DNA from: Usnea hakonensis
Lineage: Eukaryota > Ascomycota > Lecanoromycetes > Lecanorales > Parmeliaceae
Length of the DNA: 64,000 bases
Assembly: GCA_013423325.1 (NCBI GenBank)
Contig: BLJB01000055.1
Coordinates: 1-64,000, forward strand
Direction: 5' to 3'
Position 1 is the stretch's first letter; every line of letters begins with the position of its first letter. Below, in pieces: positions 1 through 11,666 of this stretch. A model generated the notes under the pieces. It ran no database searches, was not told the DNA's origin, and saw nothing but the letters and a program-made list of their open reading frames with translations. Position numbers and translations under genes: made by a program.

Positions 1-429
1 AAGTAATAAACATTTAATGCACTCTGCAGGAGGTGAAACGGCCTAAATACTGACGGGCCCGAAGCGAGATTTCCTCTCGTGACAATTTTACAATCAACTA
101 GCCGACCAATTATATCGTTACATTATCATTATTTTTTTTATTGAAGAACCTCAGACCTCCTATCATTACTACCGTTCCCTCCCTCTCTCCCCTTCTACCT
201 TTCTACCTTCTCACCCCAGTCGCTCCTTCAGCATTTCCTCTCCTACAGCCACGACGTCGCGCGTACGAGTACACGAACCTTCCATTTCCGCCCATCCGAT
301 TCTTGCCCCCGAGCCTTTCCCCTGCGATCCATCAACCGCTAACTCCCACATCGGCCAAAGCTTGCCCTGCCGTCACACTCAAGGACATCGCACTACACGT
401 GAGAGGTATCAGGAGCCGGGTGAATCGGG
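1..429. other. Upstream region of NRP1-like gene
   Basis: No gene is recognised here. From about 170 to 360 the top strand is very pyrimidine-rich (runs of CCCTC and TTCTACC), as is common in fungal promoters and 5' leaders, so much of it probably acts as promoter and 5' UTR for the gene starting at 430. A 105-codon open frame from 141 starts at a TTG and shows only low-complexity P/S/L composition, so I do not call it. Confidence 0.4.
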
Positions 430-2556
430 ATGTCAAGCACTCAGGGGCAAAAGCCTGATATTGACCGCTATTTGGTTATTCATGTTGCTACCACTTGTGA
501 TGAACACGGTGTCTACGTGACTAAAGACTCTGCCGAGGTTATTGAGATTGGCTGGCTTTTGCTAGACGCTAAAAATTGCGAGGAGGTAGGCCATGGTAGT
601 CTTTGGGAATTGAAAAACCAGCAAGCTCATATCCAACGTCTTAGATCCATAGAGAGAGCGTGTTGGTCAAGCCGGTCAACACTCCCATCACTCCGCTTTG
701 CAGTAAGTGCCACTCGGACATGCCACCGAAATCCATATCGTCCGTTCCCCTTTACTAATTTCCATAAGCGAGCCTGACCACCCTTACTTGGGAGCATGTA
801 CGAACAGCAGGAACGTTCCGAGATGCGATTAATCGTTTTGACACATTTGCTTCCGAACATCTGACATCCAAAACCCTTGAATTTGCTTTCGTTACCCTCG
901 ACTCATGGGATCTTCGCGTCCAACTTCCTCGCGAGGCGCGAGACAAGGCTGTTGTGCTTCCAGCTTATCTGCAACACTCTCGCACCTTTGATTTACGTAC
1001 CGAGTATCAGCGCTGGCAGCAACACCACCCAGAGTCTCTGCCGTTTGGGCCAAGCTCTTTGGCCAACATCTGCGCAGCGCTGGAGGTCGAACCTGTACAA
1101 TCTTCCGCCCCAATAAAACACAACCTCCCATTTCATTTGCAAGCTCTCGCGCCAGCTTCTCCTCGTCGCGCCATGGAAGAAGCGGTGACCTTGGCTAGAG
1201 TGTTGCGTGGGCTCATCAGAAAATCGCAGCCACCTCACGAGCATCCAGATGTGCTGAGCCGGCCGATGGACGCAAGGGCCGACGTGCGTGCGTTTCTGTC
1301 GGAGCGAAGCAAGGTACTACACATGAGCGGACTGCCACACGACACTACTCAGTCTGAACTTGAGAGCTGGTTTACCCAATTTGGCGGTCGTCCGATTGCC
1401 TTTTGGACGTTACGTACGCCAGACCAGCACAAGCCTACTGGGTCGGGGTTCGCCGTTTTCTCTTCGCATGAGGAAGTAAGCTGTATTTTTTCTTCATGAG
1501 TTCTCTTCTTTGGGCGTCGTTTTCGCCTTGATATTCCCAATTCGAGCGCTTGTATCCTGCGTATACTACATATTCGATCTTCTATAAACCGACTGCATGC
1601 TGACTGCAACACAGGCTGCAGAGAGTCTATGCATGAATGGGCGTGCTCTCAATGAGAAAGCAATCGAGGTGTCGCCTTCATCGAGCCGTGTGCTCGATCG
1701 TGCCGCAGAGATCCTGACACCCTTTCCACCTAGCAAAAATCGGCCTCGACCTGGTGACTGGACCTGCCCCTCGTGCGGCTTTTCGAATTTTCAGCGTCGT
1801 ACAGCATGCTTCCGTTGCTCCTACCCGGCTGCAGGACCTGGCGGCGATCCCATGGGCTACTCAGCTTATGGCTATGGTCCTCCTCACATGATGCCCCCTC
1901 AACAGCATATAGGACATCGTGGTGGACATGGTATGGGTCATGGACGTGGTGGAGGGGGCGGCATGGTTCCATTTCGAGCTGGGGATTGGAAGTGTGGCTC
2001 TGAAGGGTGTGGATACCACAATTTTGCCAAAAACGTCAGCTGTCTTCGCTGCGGTGCTAGCCGTGCTGGGGCGGCAGTCGTAGCAGATTCAGCATTCCCA
2101 TCTCCACTTGAGCCACCGTCAGGATATGGCATGGGTCCGCCATCGATGGCTGGCACCCCAGGTCCAGGTCCCTTTGCTGGTGCCTCTGGCGGCTTTAGCT
2201 CCAGTGGCTTTGGCGGTCAGCAGTACGGTGGCCCACCTAGTCAATATGCTCTACCCTCTGGCCTCGGTGCTCCGACTGGTGCCTATCCTCCCATGGGCGC
2301 TGGATATGGCCAAGGGCACTCTGGGGGGCCGTTCGATAGTAGGGCTGCCGAAGCTGCTTTCACGTCGGCTGGAAATGGCCCTTCTCCATCTACCGGTACT
2401 CAGAACGGATCATCAGCTTATAGCGGTACTGCGCCATATGGTAGTATGGACGGGAACTCTGATCCGTTTGCGTTCCTCTCATCTGGCCTCGGAGGATTGT
2501 CGATGAACGATGACTCTCGGAGAAACGGCGCCAATTCGAACAAATCGCCTGTTTAA
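430..2556 (+). CDS. NRP1: NRP1-like RNA-binding protein: exonuclease-like domain, RRM, two RanBP2 zinc fingers
   Basis: Four exons are read: 430-585, 645-702, 769-1475 and 1615-2556, giving about 620 aa, with all junctions in phase. Residues 1 to about 245 resemble the DEDDh 3'-5' exonuclease fold of the ERI-1 type, but the first acidic motif reads HVATTCD where active enzymes have D-x-E, so catalysis is doubtful. An RRM follows (about 252-330, starting VLHMSGLPHDTTQ). Two RanBP2-type zinc fingers start with GDWTCPSCGF (about 353) and GDWKCGSEGCGY (about 429); the tail is Gly/Ser/Pro-rich. The RRM plus two RanBP2 fingers match yeast Nrp1, a putative RNA-binding protein found in stress granules. 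A role in cytoplasmic mRNA handling is inferred from the family. The start at 430 is the first ATG in frame with the conserved N-terminus. Confidence 0.85.
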
Positions 2557-3935
2557 GCTTCCAGACCCCATACCATTCGTACGTTGAGAGCCCATTTCGA
2601 GAGGAAATTCATTTGGCTACTGCGAAGCGCGCGAAAGGGGAGCTTGTATGTGCGTGAGTGAGACAGGTTATTTCCTCTCGAACAAAAAACAAACAGAAGG
2701 TGGGCCGGTTTAGGGGGGGGGAACTCTTTACTACATGCGGACGCGACCTCTTCAGGATAAGCATGACGATAGATCTCCAGGTTTGGTCAAGCATAGCGGG
2801 ATATGGCAGCAGAAAGCGGTGTTGGCTGGAGGACCAAAAGTGTGGGCAATTTACAATGGTGGTTCGCGCGCATTATCGAGCCTTTTCCCTCCGTTTCTCT
2901 TTTCTCTTTTTCTTCCTTGTGACAAATATTCAGCAATGCACGACTCATGTTCATTCTATTTCATCACGACAATGTTATGGGTGGCTTTGGACATTGGCTA
3001 TATTAGCATAGCAAAGAGCATGGTGTTTTCGAGGTTGGCAACGGTGAGGCACATGCGTACAATACTTATAGGGAACTATAGAAGTGCAAGTATTTACGGG
3101 GCCCTTGGGGCGGCAAGAAGGCATTGGTGACAGGCTTACAACTTTTCTTTGGGGGTTCAGCCAGATGAAAATGGCCGACTGAGGTGACGGCAGCTGGATT
3201 TGGACAGCACGACAGGTAGAACAGCAGAGCTTAAATGCTTCCTTTGTTGAGACCTTTTGACCATGTCTTGTGCTTCGTGATAGCCATATTGTGTGTCATG
3301 GCATGCCAAGAGCTGCACCTCGATGGCTTTCAGAGGTCTACTGTATGATGGTTATTGTATGAGGTAAGGCGGTAAGGTAGGTACTGAGGTGCAAAGTAGG
3401 GCAAAGCACTCAAGCCTATAACCACTCAGGTACTACAAGAACAGCCGGAAGAGGGAAAAGATTCAGGTGACTTTGAAAGGCAAATCGGACCCAACATGGA
3501 AACCGAAGGCGTGGAAGCTGCAAGGGCGGACGTCAAGGGAATGGCATCCAAACGACCTGTCCGACTTCGGCTCGCACATACTGTCACAATGACTACCACC
3601 AGTTTACAAACGTTACCTGATTGGGGTTCTTAGGCCATCGACGATGTTCATTTATGGTCTGGGTGTTTGTTTATCTAAACAACGCTGCTTACTGGCTCAT
3701 GGCAGTTGATTCCAGAGCTACAGAATTCACATTGTCGAGCCGACTTTTGGATTCTAATCATAGTCTGGGTACTCGTACATCCCTTGCAGCTGCCATATTC
3801 TTCGTTCTTCCTTTCATGGATGAAAGCGCGGGAGCCGGTATCTTATCTTTCAATGCGCTTTGGCATGGTGCCAGGGGCACGCTGACTATCCCTCTCCTAT
3901 GTCCAGCATCTGCCTGTTCGCTGACATGATTCCTT
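2557..3935. other. 1.4 kb gene-free region between tail-to-tail genes
   Basis: This lies between the stop of the NRP1-like gene and the stop of the RA-PH gene on the other strand, so it should hold two 3' UTRs. Open frames of about 100 to 130 codons around 2658-3130 and 3621-3929 show no recognisable domain and no plausible intron structure. Around 3361-3440 there are several GGTAAGGTAGGTAC-like words of the motif class found in other gaps of this window. No tRNA or repeat element is seen. Confidence 0.4.
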
Positions 3936-6194
3936 TCACGTCATTGCGCTACCTTGATCTCTACTACTGCTGGCAAGCAGCCCAACGGTAAATGCCAGAT
4001 CCCGCTTCCCTGGTGACGTTGAAGCCTGCCTCGACCCTGAGGGTGCACCGCTGTTGTTATCTCGCCGCACGGGTTTTGATCGACCTGTGCTGGGCTCATC
4101 TCCGCCCTTGCTCGTTGGTCTACGCCACGTGGTTGAGGGGGGAACCTGGATGGCCTCGCAGGGAGTGTTAGCTACCTCGATCAGGCCTCCGGCAGGTATT
4201 TGCTCAAGTACAACACCTCTGCCCCTCTTTGCATGCTGCGGTGGCTCTCGGTACTGAGGACTTAGATCGATTAAAGGCTTAGGCTTTGGACGTTGTGACA
4301 GCGTTCGATTCAAGGCCTTTGAGGGGTTGAGATTCGGCGTCGCTGCAGGCTGATCTTGCCCGCCATTTGCCGCCTTCTCGCGTTCTCGCTGGGCTTTCTG
4401 GCGCTGGGTATATGTTCTGCCTAGCAAGCCTGTCATAGCGAATGGCTCAGGCTCTTCTTGCCGCTCACTCTGCACGAATGAAGGACCATGTTTTCTCGGA
4501 CCAACTATATCAGAGTCTTTGGTGGGTTTCTTGAATTGCGGTGTCTGAACTTGGTTTCGAAGGTGGAAGTCCATATCATCGGCATTGCTTTCGGTTACAA
4601 TGTGCGCAGAAATGGGATTCCTTAAAGAGACGACATGACGGGTGTTATCGTTGACCAACGCAGAGGCTGTGTTTGAACTCCTAAGTTGGGACGGCGGCTC
4701 TGGTGGCCTGCACTGGCCCTCTACTTTCAAGGATCGGGGATCTGGAACCTCGTCACCGATTGATTTGGTGGGTACCTCACGAGAGCCCCGTGTACCATTT
4801 TTGCCCTCGCCCATTACATTGACCAAGTACCAACTTCTCCATTGTAGGACCGCTTTGTACCAAGAGGCAGCCAATGTCTTATCGCTCGTTGAAAAGAAAT
4901 GAACAAAATTGGCTGTACTTAAGAACATGCTTGACTTTTGCTGGCTTTTGATGGCAAAACAAATCTTTCTTGGTGGTTTGATCCTCTTCGCAAGCTGCTG
5001 TGCCGTCGGAATATAGATATCGAAGTCAGATATGTGACAGATATTGGCTGTTTCACCACCTTCTCTTTTAGAGAGTAGCATCTGCCCGTCTGAGCGTAGC
5101 ATGACCCATCGCTTATCCCAATGACCAGGTCTCTGGGAATAATGAATATATACCGACGTGTCCCCAGGCTGGGATCTTGAGACCGAATGGAGGTCCAGCA
5201 GATCCTCCCCGCCCCCTGTAGGAGATGGCTCGATTATGAGAGCGTTTTGCGTGTCACTGTCCCAGGAATTGAGCACATCTCGGACATGCTCATATCTTCT
5301 GAGGGGTCGCTCAAGTCCCAATTGCTTAAATGATTCGAGAAGGACCATGCTATCCATATCAATAGGCTCAGCCAAGTAAGCGGCGACGGAGCGCATGATA
5401 TCTAATGGTGTCGTTGAGGGTATTACAGGAAGCCATGTCACACTTTGGTCATATTTGACCTTGACCCTGCGCTCTCCAGCATTTACAGCAGACAAGGGTG
5501 CATCGAATGCAGGTTTGGTGACATTTTGAGGCGGTTCAATGGCAATCGGCGCTGAGATCGTCCTCTTGAGCTCCTCCCTATTTTTGCGTAGGCGTTTCCC
5601 ATTCGAGTTTCCAGTTATACGCTGCGTGAGGCCTCTCCCGGGCAACACAGGCATTTCAACGTTTGCAGCCGCGTGACTTTTATCGGAGGAACGTATAATC
5701 AGCCTCGGGTTGCGGGGATAGTGTTCAAGGGATGTATCCACTTTGTGATTAGGCACTGTGCCTTGATCCGCTCCTTCGTGAAGCTCTGCTTCTGCATCGT
5801 GACTCATGTGGAAAACATTATTCTGGTAGCCTCGCAAGGCTCGCGACTGAGAAAAAGCGTCGTATTGAAGCGTAGTAGGATTCTTTGCTTTCCCGGCCGG
5901 GAATGCTTCGGCTACTAGAGTATCATTTGCGAGTCGTGGTTGCCCATGAGTAGTTTTGTGTACCGGTCGCGGTGCCTCAAGCTCTTCCTCATTCCCCATA
6001 TCGTGTTGGAACCTCGGCTGGCATGAAGAAGGCGCGATATTACACTGTCGCTGAAGCCGCTCTGCGCTAAGGCTTGGTGGCTTTGATAGGTTTGCCAAAT
6101 CTTTATGCGGACGTGGACCTTTGTATCGAGATCGGCTTCTTGCGATGATTCCCTCCACGGGTAAAGGGGAAAGGCCTGTGGATTGCAAAGGCAT
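3936..6194 (-). CDS. RA-PH domain protein (Ras-association plus pleckstrin homology)
   Basis: A single-exon frame of about 752 aa. The first ATG is at 6194; the open frame continues upstream to 6263 without an ATG, and an additional upstream coding exon cannot be excluded. The N-terminal third is basic and disordered. At about residue 245 a ubiquitin-fold RA-like segment starts (RRVKVKYDQSVTWLPVIPST). It is followed directly by a PH domain whose strands include HWDKRWVMLRSDGQMLLSKR and ICFAIKS, ending with a helix around ASWYKAVLQWRSWY. The rest is low-complexity, rich in P, S and K. Adjacent RA and PH domains occur in Ras-family effector adaptors (the Grb7/RIAM type), which act at membranes in polarity and actin signalling. 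A similar role here is inference; I cannot name a characterised orthologue. It shares a 540-base divergent promoter with PRP45, and a small repeat element lies inside it. Confidence 0.75.
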   Translation of the reverse strand: MPLQSTGLSPLPVEGIIARSRSRYKGPRPHKDLANLSKPPSLSAERLQRQCNIAPSSCQPRFQHDMGNEEELEAPRPVHKTTHGQPRLANDTLVAEAFPAGKAKNPTTLQYDAFSQSRALRGYQNNVFHMSHDAEAELHEGADQGTVPNHKVDTSLEHYPRNPRLIIRSSDKSHAAANVEMPVLPGRGLTQRITGNSNGKRLRKNREELKRTISAPIAIEPPQNVTKPAFDAPLSAVNAGERRVKVKYDQSVTWLPVIPSTTPLDIMRSVAAYLAEPIDMDSMVLLESFKQLGLERPLRRYEHVRDVLNSWDSDTQNALIIEPSPTGGGEDLLDLHSVSRSQPGDTSVYIHYSQRPGHWDKRWVMLRSDGQMLLSKREGGETANICHISDFDIYIPTAQQLAKRIKPPRKICFAIKSQQKSSMFLSTANFVHFFSTSDKTLAASWYKAVLQWRSWYLVNVMGEGKNGTRGSREVPTKSIGDEVPDPRSLKVEGQCRPPEPPSQLRSSNTASALVNDNTRHVVSLRNPISAHIVTESNADDMDFHLRNQVQTPQFKKPTKDSDIVGPRKHGPSFVQSERQEEPEPFAMTGLLGRTYTQRQKAQREREKAANGGQDQPAATPNLNPSKALNRTLSQRPKPKPLIDLSPQYREPPQHAKRGRGVVLEQIPAGGLIEVANTPCEAIQVPPSTTWRRPTSKGGDEPSTGRSKPVRRDNNSGAPSGSRQASTSPGKRDLAFTVGLLASSSRDQGSAMT

Positions 6195-6499
6195 GGTCGA
6201 TCGTATTACAGGTGCTAGACAGGTTTTTGATATAAGTAAAAGAGTCAGGGGGAAGATTTTCAAAAGCTCCTGCTCTTTTTCCGCTTGTATTTGGAGCGAG
6301 ACAGCGAGCCTTGTTTGCAGGGTGGACTTTTAAGAAGATGCATCTGCAGGATTATGGTGAGGTGTGTGAAATCAATTTCGGTTTCAATAATAATAGCTAC
6401 GTATTTATAACATTCTATCTGAAGACTTTGCCTGACACGCGACTTTGCAATAGGGCTGAAACAAGCTACGCCTAATAATTTACCTAAATTTTACCCCAG

Positions 6500-6628
6500 T
6501 ACTCCGTACGCCAAAAGTCCTGCAACATGCCAAGACTCTTCGGATAATGCTCTACACCCAGAACTGGGGCCGTCTTCCGAAAATAGGGTTAGGGCTTTGT
6601 GGCAGGACTTTCGGTGTAGACCTCCGTA
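6500..6628. mobile_element. Copy of 130-bp TA-flanked foldback element (diverged left end)
   Basis: This stretch is closely similar to 35052-35183. The shared core runs from AAAGTCCTGCA through CATGCCAAGACTCTTCGG, ATAATGCTCTACACCC and ACTGGGGCCGTCTTCCGAA to GGACTTTCGGTG. The right end reads AGACCTCCGTA as in the other copy. The left end has diverged to TACTCCGTACGCC, so the terminal inverted repeat is imperfect. It has no coding capacity and lies in the divergent promoter, about 107 bp from the PRP45 start codon. I interpret it as a non-autonomous DNA element. Confidence 0.75.
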
Positions 6629-6734
6629 CAAGTGTACTAAGCGCTACTAACCAGTTCGCGTTTTTAATACTTGTTACTCATATGCTTTACTCACATTTCG
6701 CTACGATAACTCACCACTCGACCTTGCTGTCGCC

Positions 6735-8588
6735 ATGACCTCTGTTGCATCCTCACTGGCCAAGGCTTTACCCAAACCAAAATACACTGGCGAACATGAG
6801 GAACTACCTGGTCTGTCAAAAGGTTCCAGAATCATTGGTCCTGAGTCCTTCGATGAGACCCAATTAGTCCACAAGGTGAGCCCGTGTCTACCCAAAGGTG
6901 GTGTTGCCGTAATTTACTGACTCGGTAGTAGCGAACTGGACCCCCAGCCTACGGATCGAGATCAGGATGGCGCCCAAGATCAGTGGGGGACTACGGTGAT
7001 GGCGGGGCATTTCCAGAAATCCCAGTAGCTCAATACCCTCTCGATATGGGCAGAAAACCTTCTTCGTCGTCAAATGCTTTGGCTGTGCAAGTAGACGCTG
7101 AGGGTAAGGTGAAATATGACGCTATTGCTCGGCAAGGCCATAATGACAAGCGCATTGTCCACACCAGTTTTCAGGATCTCATTCCGCTAAGGCAACGAGC
7201 GGATGTTGGTGAGATATCTCTGGATCGGCCGTCGGAAAAAGAGGTCGCTGCGCAAACGGAGAAGACGAGGGATGCCCTGGCAAAATTGGTTTCTGGAGCT
7301 GTGGCGGCGCAGAAGCCTAAAAATGTCAAGGGTATCGTGAGGAACGACCCTACATATGTTCGCTACACCCCAGCAAATCAAATGGGGGATATTACTCGCA
7401 AGAATGATAGAATTTTGAAGATCGTTGAGAGGCAACAAGACCCCATGGAGCCTCCAAAATTTAAGTACGTCACGTTCCGGAGCAAAGTGTGCGGCAGAAC
7501 AAAAAATGCTGACTATGACGATTTTCAGACACAAAAAGATCCCCCGAGGCCCTCCTTCACCCCCACCACCGATCATGCACTCGCCACCACGCAAACTCAC
7601 TGCAGAAGATCAAGAGGCTTGGAAAATCCCACCTCCTGTCTCGAATTGGAAGAATCCTAAGGGATATACTGTGCCATTAGACAAGCGTTTGGCGGCCGAT
7701 GGTCGCGGTCTGCAGGACGTTACGATAAATGACAAATTCGCTCAATTTGCAGAAGCTCTGTTCGCTGCGGACCGTCATGCTAGGGAGGAGGTGAAGCAAC
7801 GAGCGGCCATGCAGCAGAAAGTGGCGGAGAGGGAACGAATGGAGAAGGAAGAACAGTTACGCATGCTTGCGCAAAAGGCTCGTGAAGAACGATCGATGGT
7901 TGGGAGGCGTACATCATACGCAAGGTCTGCATCGGGTAGTAGAAGTCGATCATCCTCCTACATTCAATCAGATAGCGAAGACGAAGCTACAAGGGAACGA
8001 GAACAGATGCGACGGGAGAGGAGAGAAGAGAACGAGAAACAACTTCGCCAATCGCACATGGGCACGGAGCGTAGAGTCCAAGTTTTAGCAAGGGAGCAAA
8101 ACAGAGATATTTCCGAAAAGGTGGCTTTGGGAATAGCTAAGCCTACACAATCATCTGAATCAATGTGGGATTCCCGTCTCTTCAACCAGACCAGCGGTTT
8201 TGATACGGGATTCAACGAAGACCAAGCCTACGACAAGCCTCTTTTCGCTGCTCAGGACGCCATCAGCAGTATATACAGACCTCGTACGAACGTGGACGAC
8301 GATGACGATGAAGAAGCTGGTGGAAAGGAGTATGATAAGATTACGAGGAGCAATCGATTTGAGGTATTGGGGAAGGCAAAGGAGGGTTTCAAGGGCGCGG
8401 CTGATGCGGAGGCACGAGATGGTCCGGTTCAATTCGAAAAGGATATCTCAAATGCGGCGGATCCCTTTCATATCGATGACATGATAAGGGATGTGACGGG
8501 AGGCGCATGTGGAAATAAACGGTACGGGGTACAGGAGACCGAGGAGAGGGCGTCGAAACGGGCTAGGGTGGATGATGACGATCCATGA
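6735..8588 (+). CDS. PRP45: Pre-mRNA-processing protein 45 (SNW/SKIP family)
   Basis: Three exons (6735-6875, 6932-7464, 7529-8588) give 577 aa, the usual size. The conserved SNW core is plain: the hallmark SNWKNPKGYTVPLDKRLAAD lies near the middle, preceded by PPKFKHKKIPRGPPSPP. The C-terminal half is charged and helical (REREQMRRERREENEKQ), with a short Ser/Arg tract. SNW proteins are NineTeen-complex-associated spliceosome components needed for catalytic activation and are nuclear. The first intron ends in a tandem TAGTAG; using the first AG would put an in-frame TAG stop at the exon start, so the second AG must be used. The gene is convergent with PWP2 and only 138 bases separate the two stop codons. 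Confidence 0.95.
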
Positions 8589-8726
8589 TTGACATCTAAA
8601 TTTCGAGCTCATCAAAGGCCTAGTAGCTCAGCTGCCATGTCTGAATCTCATAGGGAACAATAGAGTCGAGGAATGCTTACGCGGGCAAAGGGTTAAGTTG
8701 GAACTGAACTTTGGTAGGTACAAATC

Positions 8727-11666
8727 CTAATCACCATCCTCATTATCCAGGCCGATCCATTCGTCTTCGTTGTCTTCAATCATACGATCATCTAGTGCGC
8801 TATTATAATTCACCGATAGTGGCATTTTCTTCGGCCCATGATCCACTTCTGCAGGACGCAATGGCTGTGCAAGCAAATAGTCCAGCGCATAAACGTTGTC
8901 ATCCGCTAATCTAGCCAACTCTGACTGGATTTTTGCTGTCGCCTTCTGTACAGTTCGCAGCTCGGAGGCGAATAAAGTAGCGTGATCTTTTAGATAGGGA
9001 CCATGTGCATGTAGTAGAGCCTCGATCCATCGGAGATTGAATTCAAGGTGAGGACTCTCATCGGTAACCAGGGCGACGAAACGTAGGAGTCGGGCAAGAT
9101 ATACAACAGGTAGTTCTTTAACAAGAAGGGTGACCTCGGCAACAGGGATTGCTTCGTAGACTCGACGAATCAAAAGCCGCTCGTTGAGTCGAAAAGCCAT
9201 GATGAGGGCGAGAAGAAAGTCTTTTTCCTTGATCGCTTGCAGGGTAGAAGCTGGTGTGACACTGATGTCGAGATCAAAGGGGTCAAATTGAAGAGCGGAA
9301 TCAAGCGAATAGACGAGAAGACCCTCAGTCGATGCGGCGCAGAAAGCTCTGCCGGTGGGGGAAAAAGCAACGGCTGGTACACGCACTTCTGGCATCTTGC
9401 GCCGAATGGAATGGTCGCCACGAGTAGCGCCAGGTAAACTACGGTCGATTCGATCTTCGAGGTCCGAAGCTTCACCCTGCTCATCTATCAAAGCTCTTGG
9501 GCCAGCTTCGGTGAGATTGCGACTGTTTAGAAACTCTTGGGTACCCTCCAACGACAAGTTAACTGAAACGGTAAACTTCTTGATGAGTGTGCAGAATTGG
9601 ACGTCGTAGAGACATAGGTACTTGGAATTTCCGCCAGCGATAATGCAGCTACCATCCGTACTGTAAACTATACAATTGAAAGATTTTGTGCCCGCAGCGT
9701 TAGCCGCGATTCGTCGATCCGATATTCTTCGACCGCCCGAGACATCGCGACGACCATCCACACCAGCTTCTTGACTAGCTTCGGAGACAGACCAGAACGA
9801 TAGTTGACCGTCCAAAGTGGAAACAGCTAACTGCTTCGAATCAGGGCGGAATGCAACGTGGAGGACATCCGCTTGTAGCTGTATTGGCTCACTGGTCTGC
9901 GTTCGACCGAAAATGCTCCATAAGCGCACGGTGTGGTCCCAGCTACCACTTACAACAACGTCACCGGAAGGCGCAAATGCTAAAGATGCTACTGGCCCCT
10001 CATGCCCAGACAGCTGATCGAGTAGCTGGCCCGTTTGGACTGACCATATGTGAATGTCAAAGGAGTCTAGAGATCCCGCGCATACGACCTCACCACTGGG
10101 ATCCACAGCGACAGAAGAAAATGACAGTCGCGTCGGTGCTGTGAATGTTCTGAAATTTCTATACCTTATTAGATCCCAGGCTCTGATGGAGCCATCCAGA
10201 CTTGATGTGAAAAGAACATTCCCTCTCCTCGCAAACTCGCAGGCAGTCACACCACTGGAATGCTCCGTAAATGTGACAATGCAGAAACCTGATTGCGTGT
10301 CCCACACCTTGATCTTGCCGTCATCCGCAGTCGTAATGATACGCTGACCATCTGGAGAGTAGACCACAGCATTCACAGAGTCAAAGTGGCCTTGTTGCTT
10401 CAAGACGTAGGACTCTGACTGCCACTCCCAAACAAGAAGCTGGCCAAACTTCGAAGCACCAAATGCCAGCCATTCTCCAGACTTGTTCAAAGTCACAAAG
10501 TCTATATCATTCTGAGATATGCTAGGAAAGAATGATTAGTATTTCGTCCTGAATCCATCAACGTGTTAGAGGTGCACCTTAAGGTATGTATCATATTGAA
10601 GTCCGGAAGCTCATACAAACCAAACAAGCCATTGGAGAAGCCGGCTACAAGTAGATCTGATTCGGCATGATACGCAGCGCATTTGACTTTCGCATTCTTC
10701 TGCATAAAATAATGTCGTTCCACAATTCTCCATTGTAGAACCTTTTCATCATCTTCACGTATGTCGATCTCGCCGTTATAGCCTGGTCTTTGCAGGTAAC
10801 TCCATCTAAAGAGAGCGCCGTCTTGGCTTATTGTGTAGATCTGGCTTCATCTGAGATTCTGTTGTAGGGGCGCTAGGATCTTCCGCTTACCTGTTCCTGA
10901 TCGCTAGAGAACCATGCACCCAGAACGCCTTCTCGGTGCCCTGCTAGGGCTGTAGGAAGAAAACCTTCTTCGGGATCGAGACTCCATATTCGGGCCGTAA
11001 GATCTTTTGCGGAACTCAAGAAGAAGCGGGAGTCGCTCGACCATTCTATACATTTGATAGTATCGTAGTGCCCAGCATATACTCTATGGCGAACAAAGGG
11101 CGCATGATCAAGACCCTCGTCTGTACTTGCGTCTGGTGTCGATGGCGTTTCCCAAACTTCAGCAAATCTGCCAATACCAGCGGCGAAATGGCGACCAGAG
11201 GGCGAAAAAGTAAGGGCGGAGACGGGCGCTCTAAATGAGAAGTGGTGAAGGGCAAGCCGTCGAGGAAAATTGGCGAGAATGGCGCGCCCATCTTCGTCAA
11301 CAGAAAGAAGTAGATTTCCGCGTGGGTTGAGGGCTAACCGTGAAATATTCCGGCGATGTGAAAAGGGAAGAGTGTAGGACTTATTACTGATAAAATCAGT
11401 CTTAGTGGTTATACACTTGCCAAATGCTGGGGCGATGGAGCCTCGTACTTAACCAGGTCGAACACAGAGACACGGTTGCCAACTGGTGAAAGCAGACAGA
11501 TTCCATCGGGAGTGAATACAAGGTTGCCTTTGCAATAGACTGTTCCTAGTAGGTTAGAGAACTGTTGCCAAGTCTTAGTTTCTGCTAACAGAGGAAATGA
11601 AAGAGAAGAGAAAGGCGTACGCAAGGGGGGGGGGAAGGATGATTGTACCTTGAAGTCAGTCTTCAT
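8727..11666 (-). CDS. PWP2: Periodic tryptophan protein 2 (UTP1), SSU processome WD40 protein
   Basis: Five exons on the minus strand (11666-11649, 11561-11449, 11386-10891, 10840-10578, 10521-8727) give 894 aa, close to other fungal PWP2 proteins. The first exon encodes only MKTDFK and continues in frame into FSNLLGTVYCKGNLVFTPDG, the family's N-terminus. Two tandem WD40 propellers follow (for example GHYDTIKCIEWSSDSRF and GHEGPVASLAFAPSGDVVVS), then a helical Utp12-type C-terminal domain, with an acidic end (EDNEDEWIGLDNEDGD). PWP2 is a core subunit of the UTP-B complex, which binds the 5' region of pre-rRNA in the nucleolus and is needed for 18S rRNA production. It shares a 417-base divergent promoter with the septin gene. 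Confidence 0.95.

Noticed and set aside
2658..3130. Overlapping plus-strand open frames of 117 and 131 codons after the NRP1-like gene
   Set aside because: No domain, odd composition, and overlapping one another in different frames; position fits a 3' UTR.
3621..3929. 102-codon open frame next to the RA-PH gene stop
   Set aside because: No similarity to anything recognised and no intron or start context of a gene.
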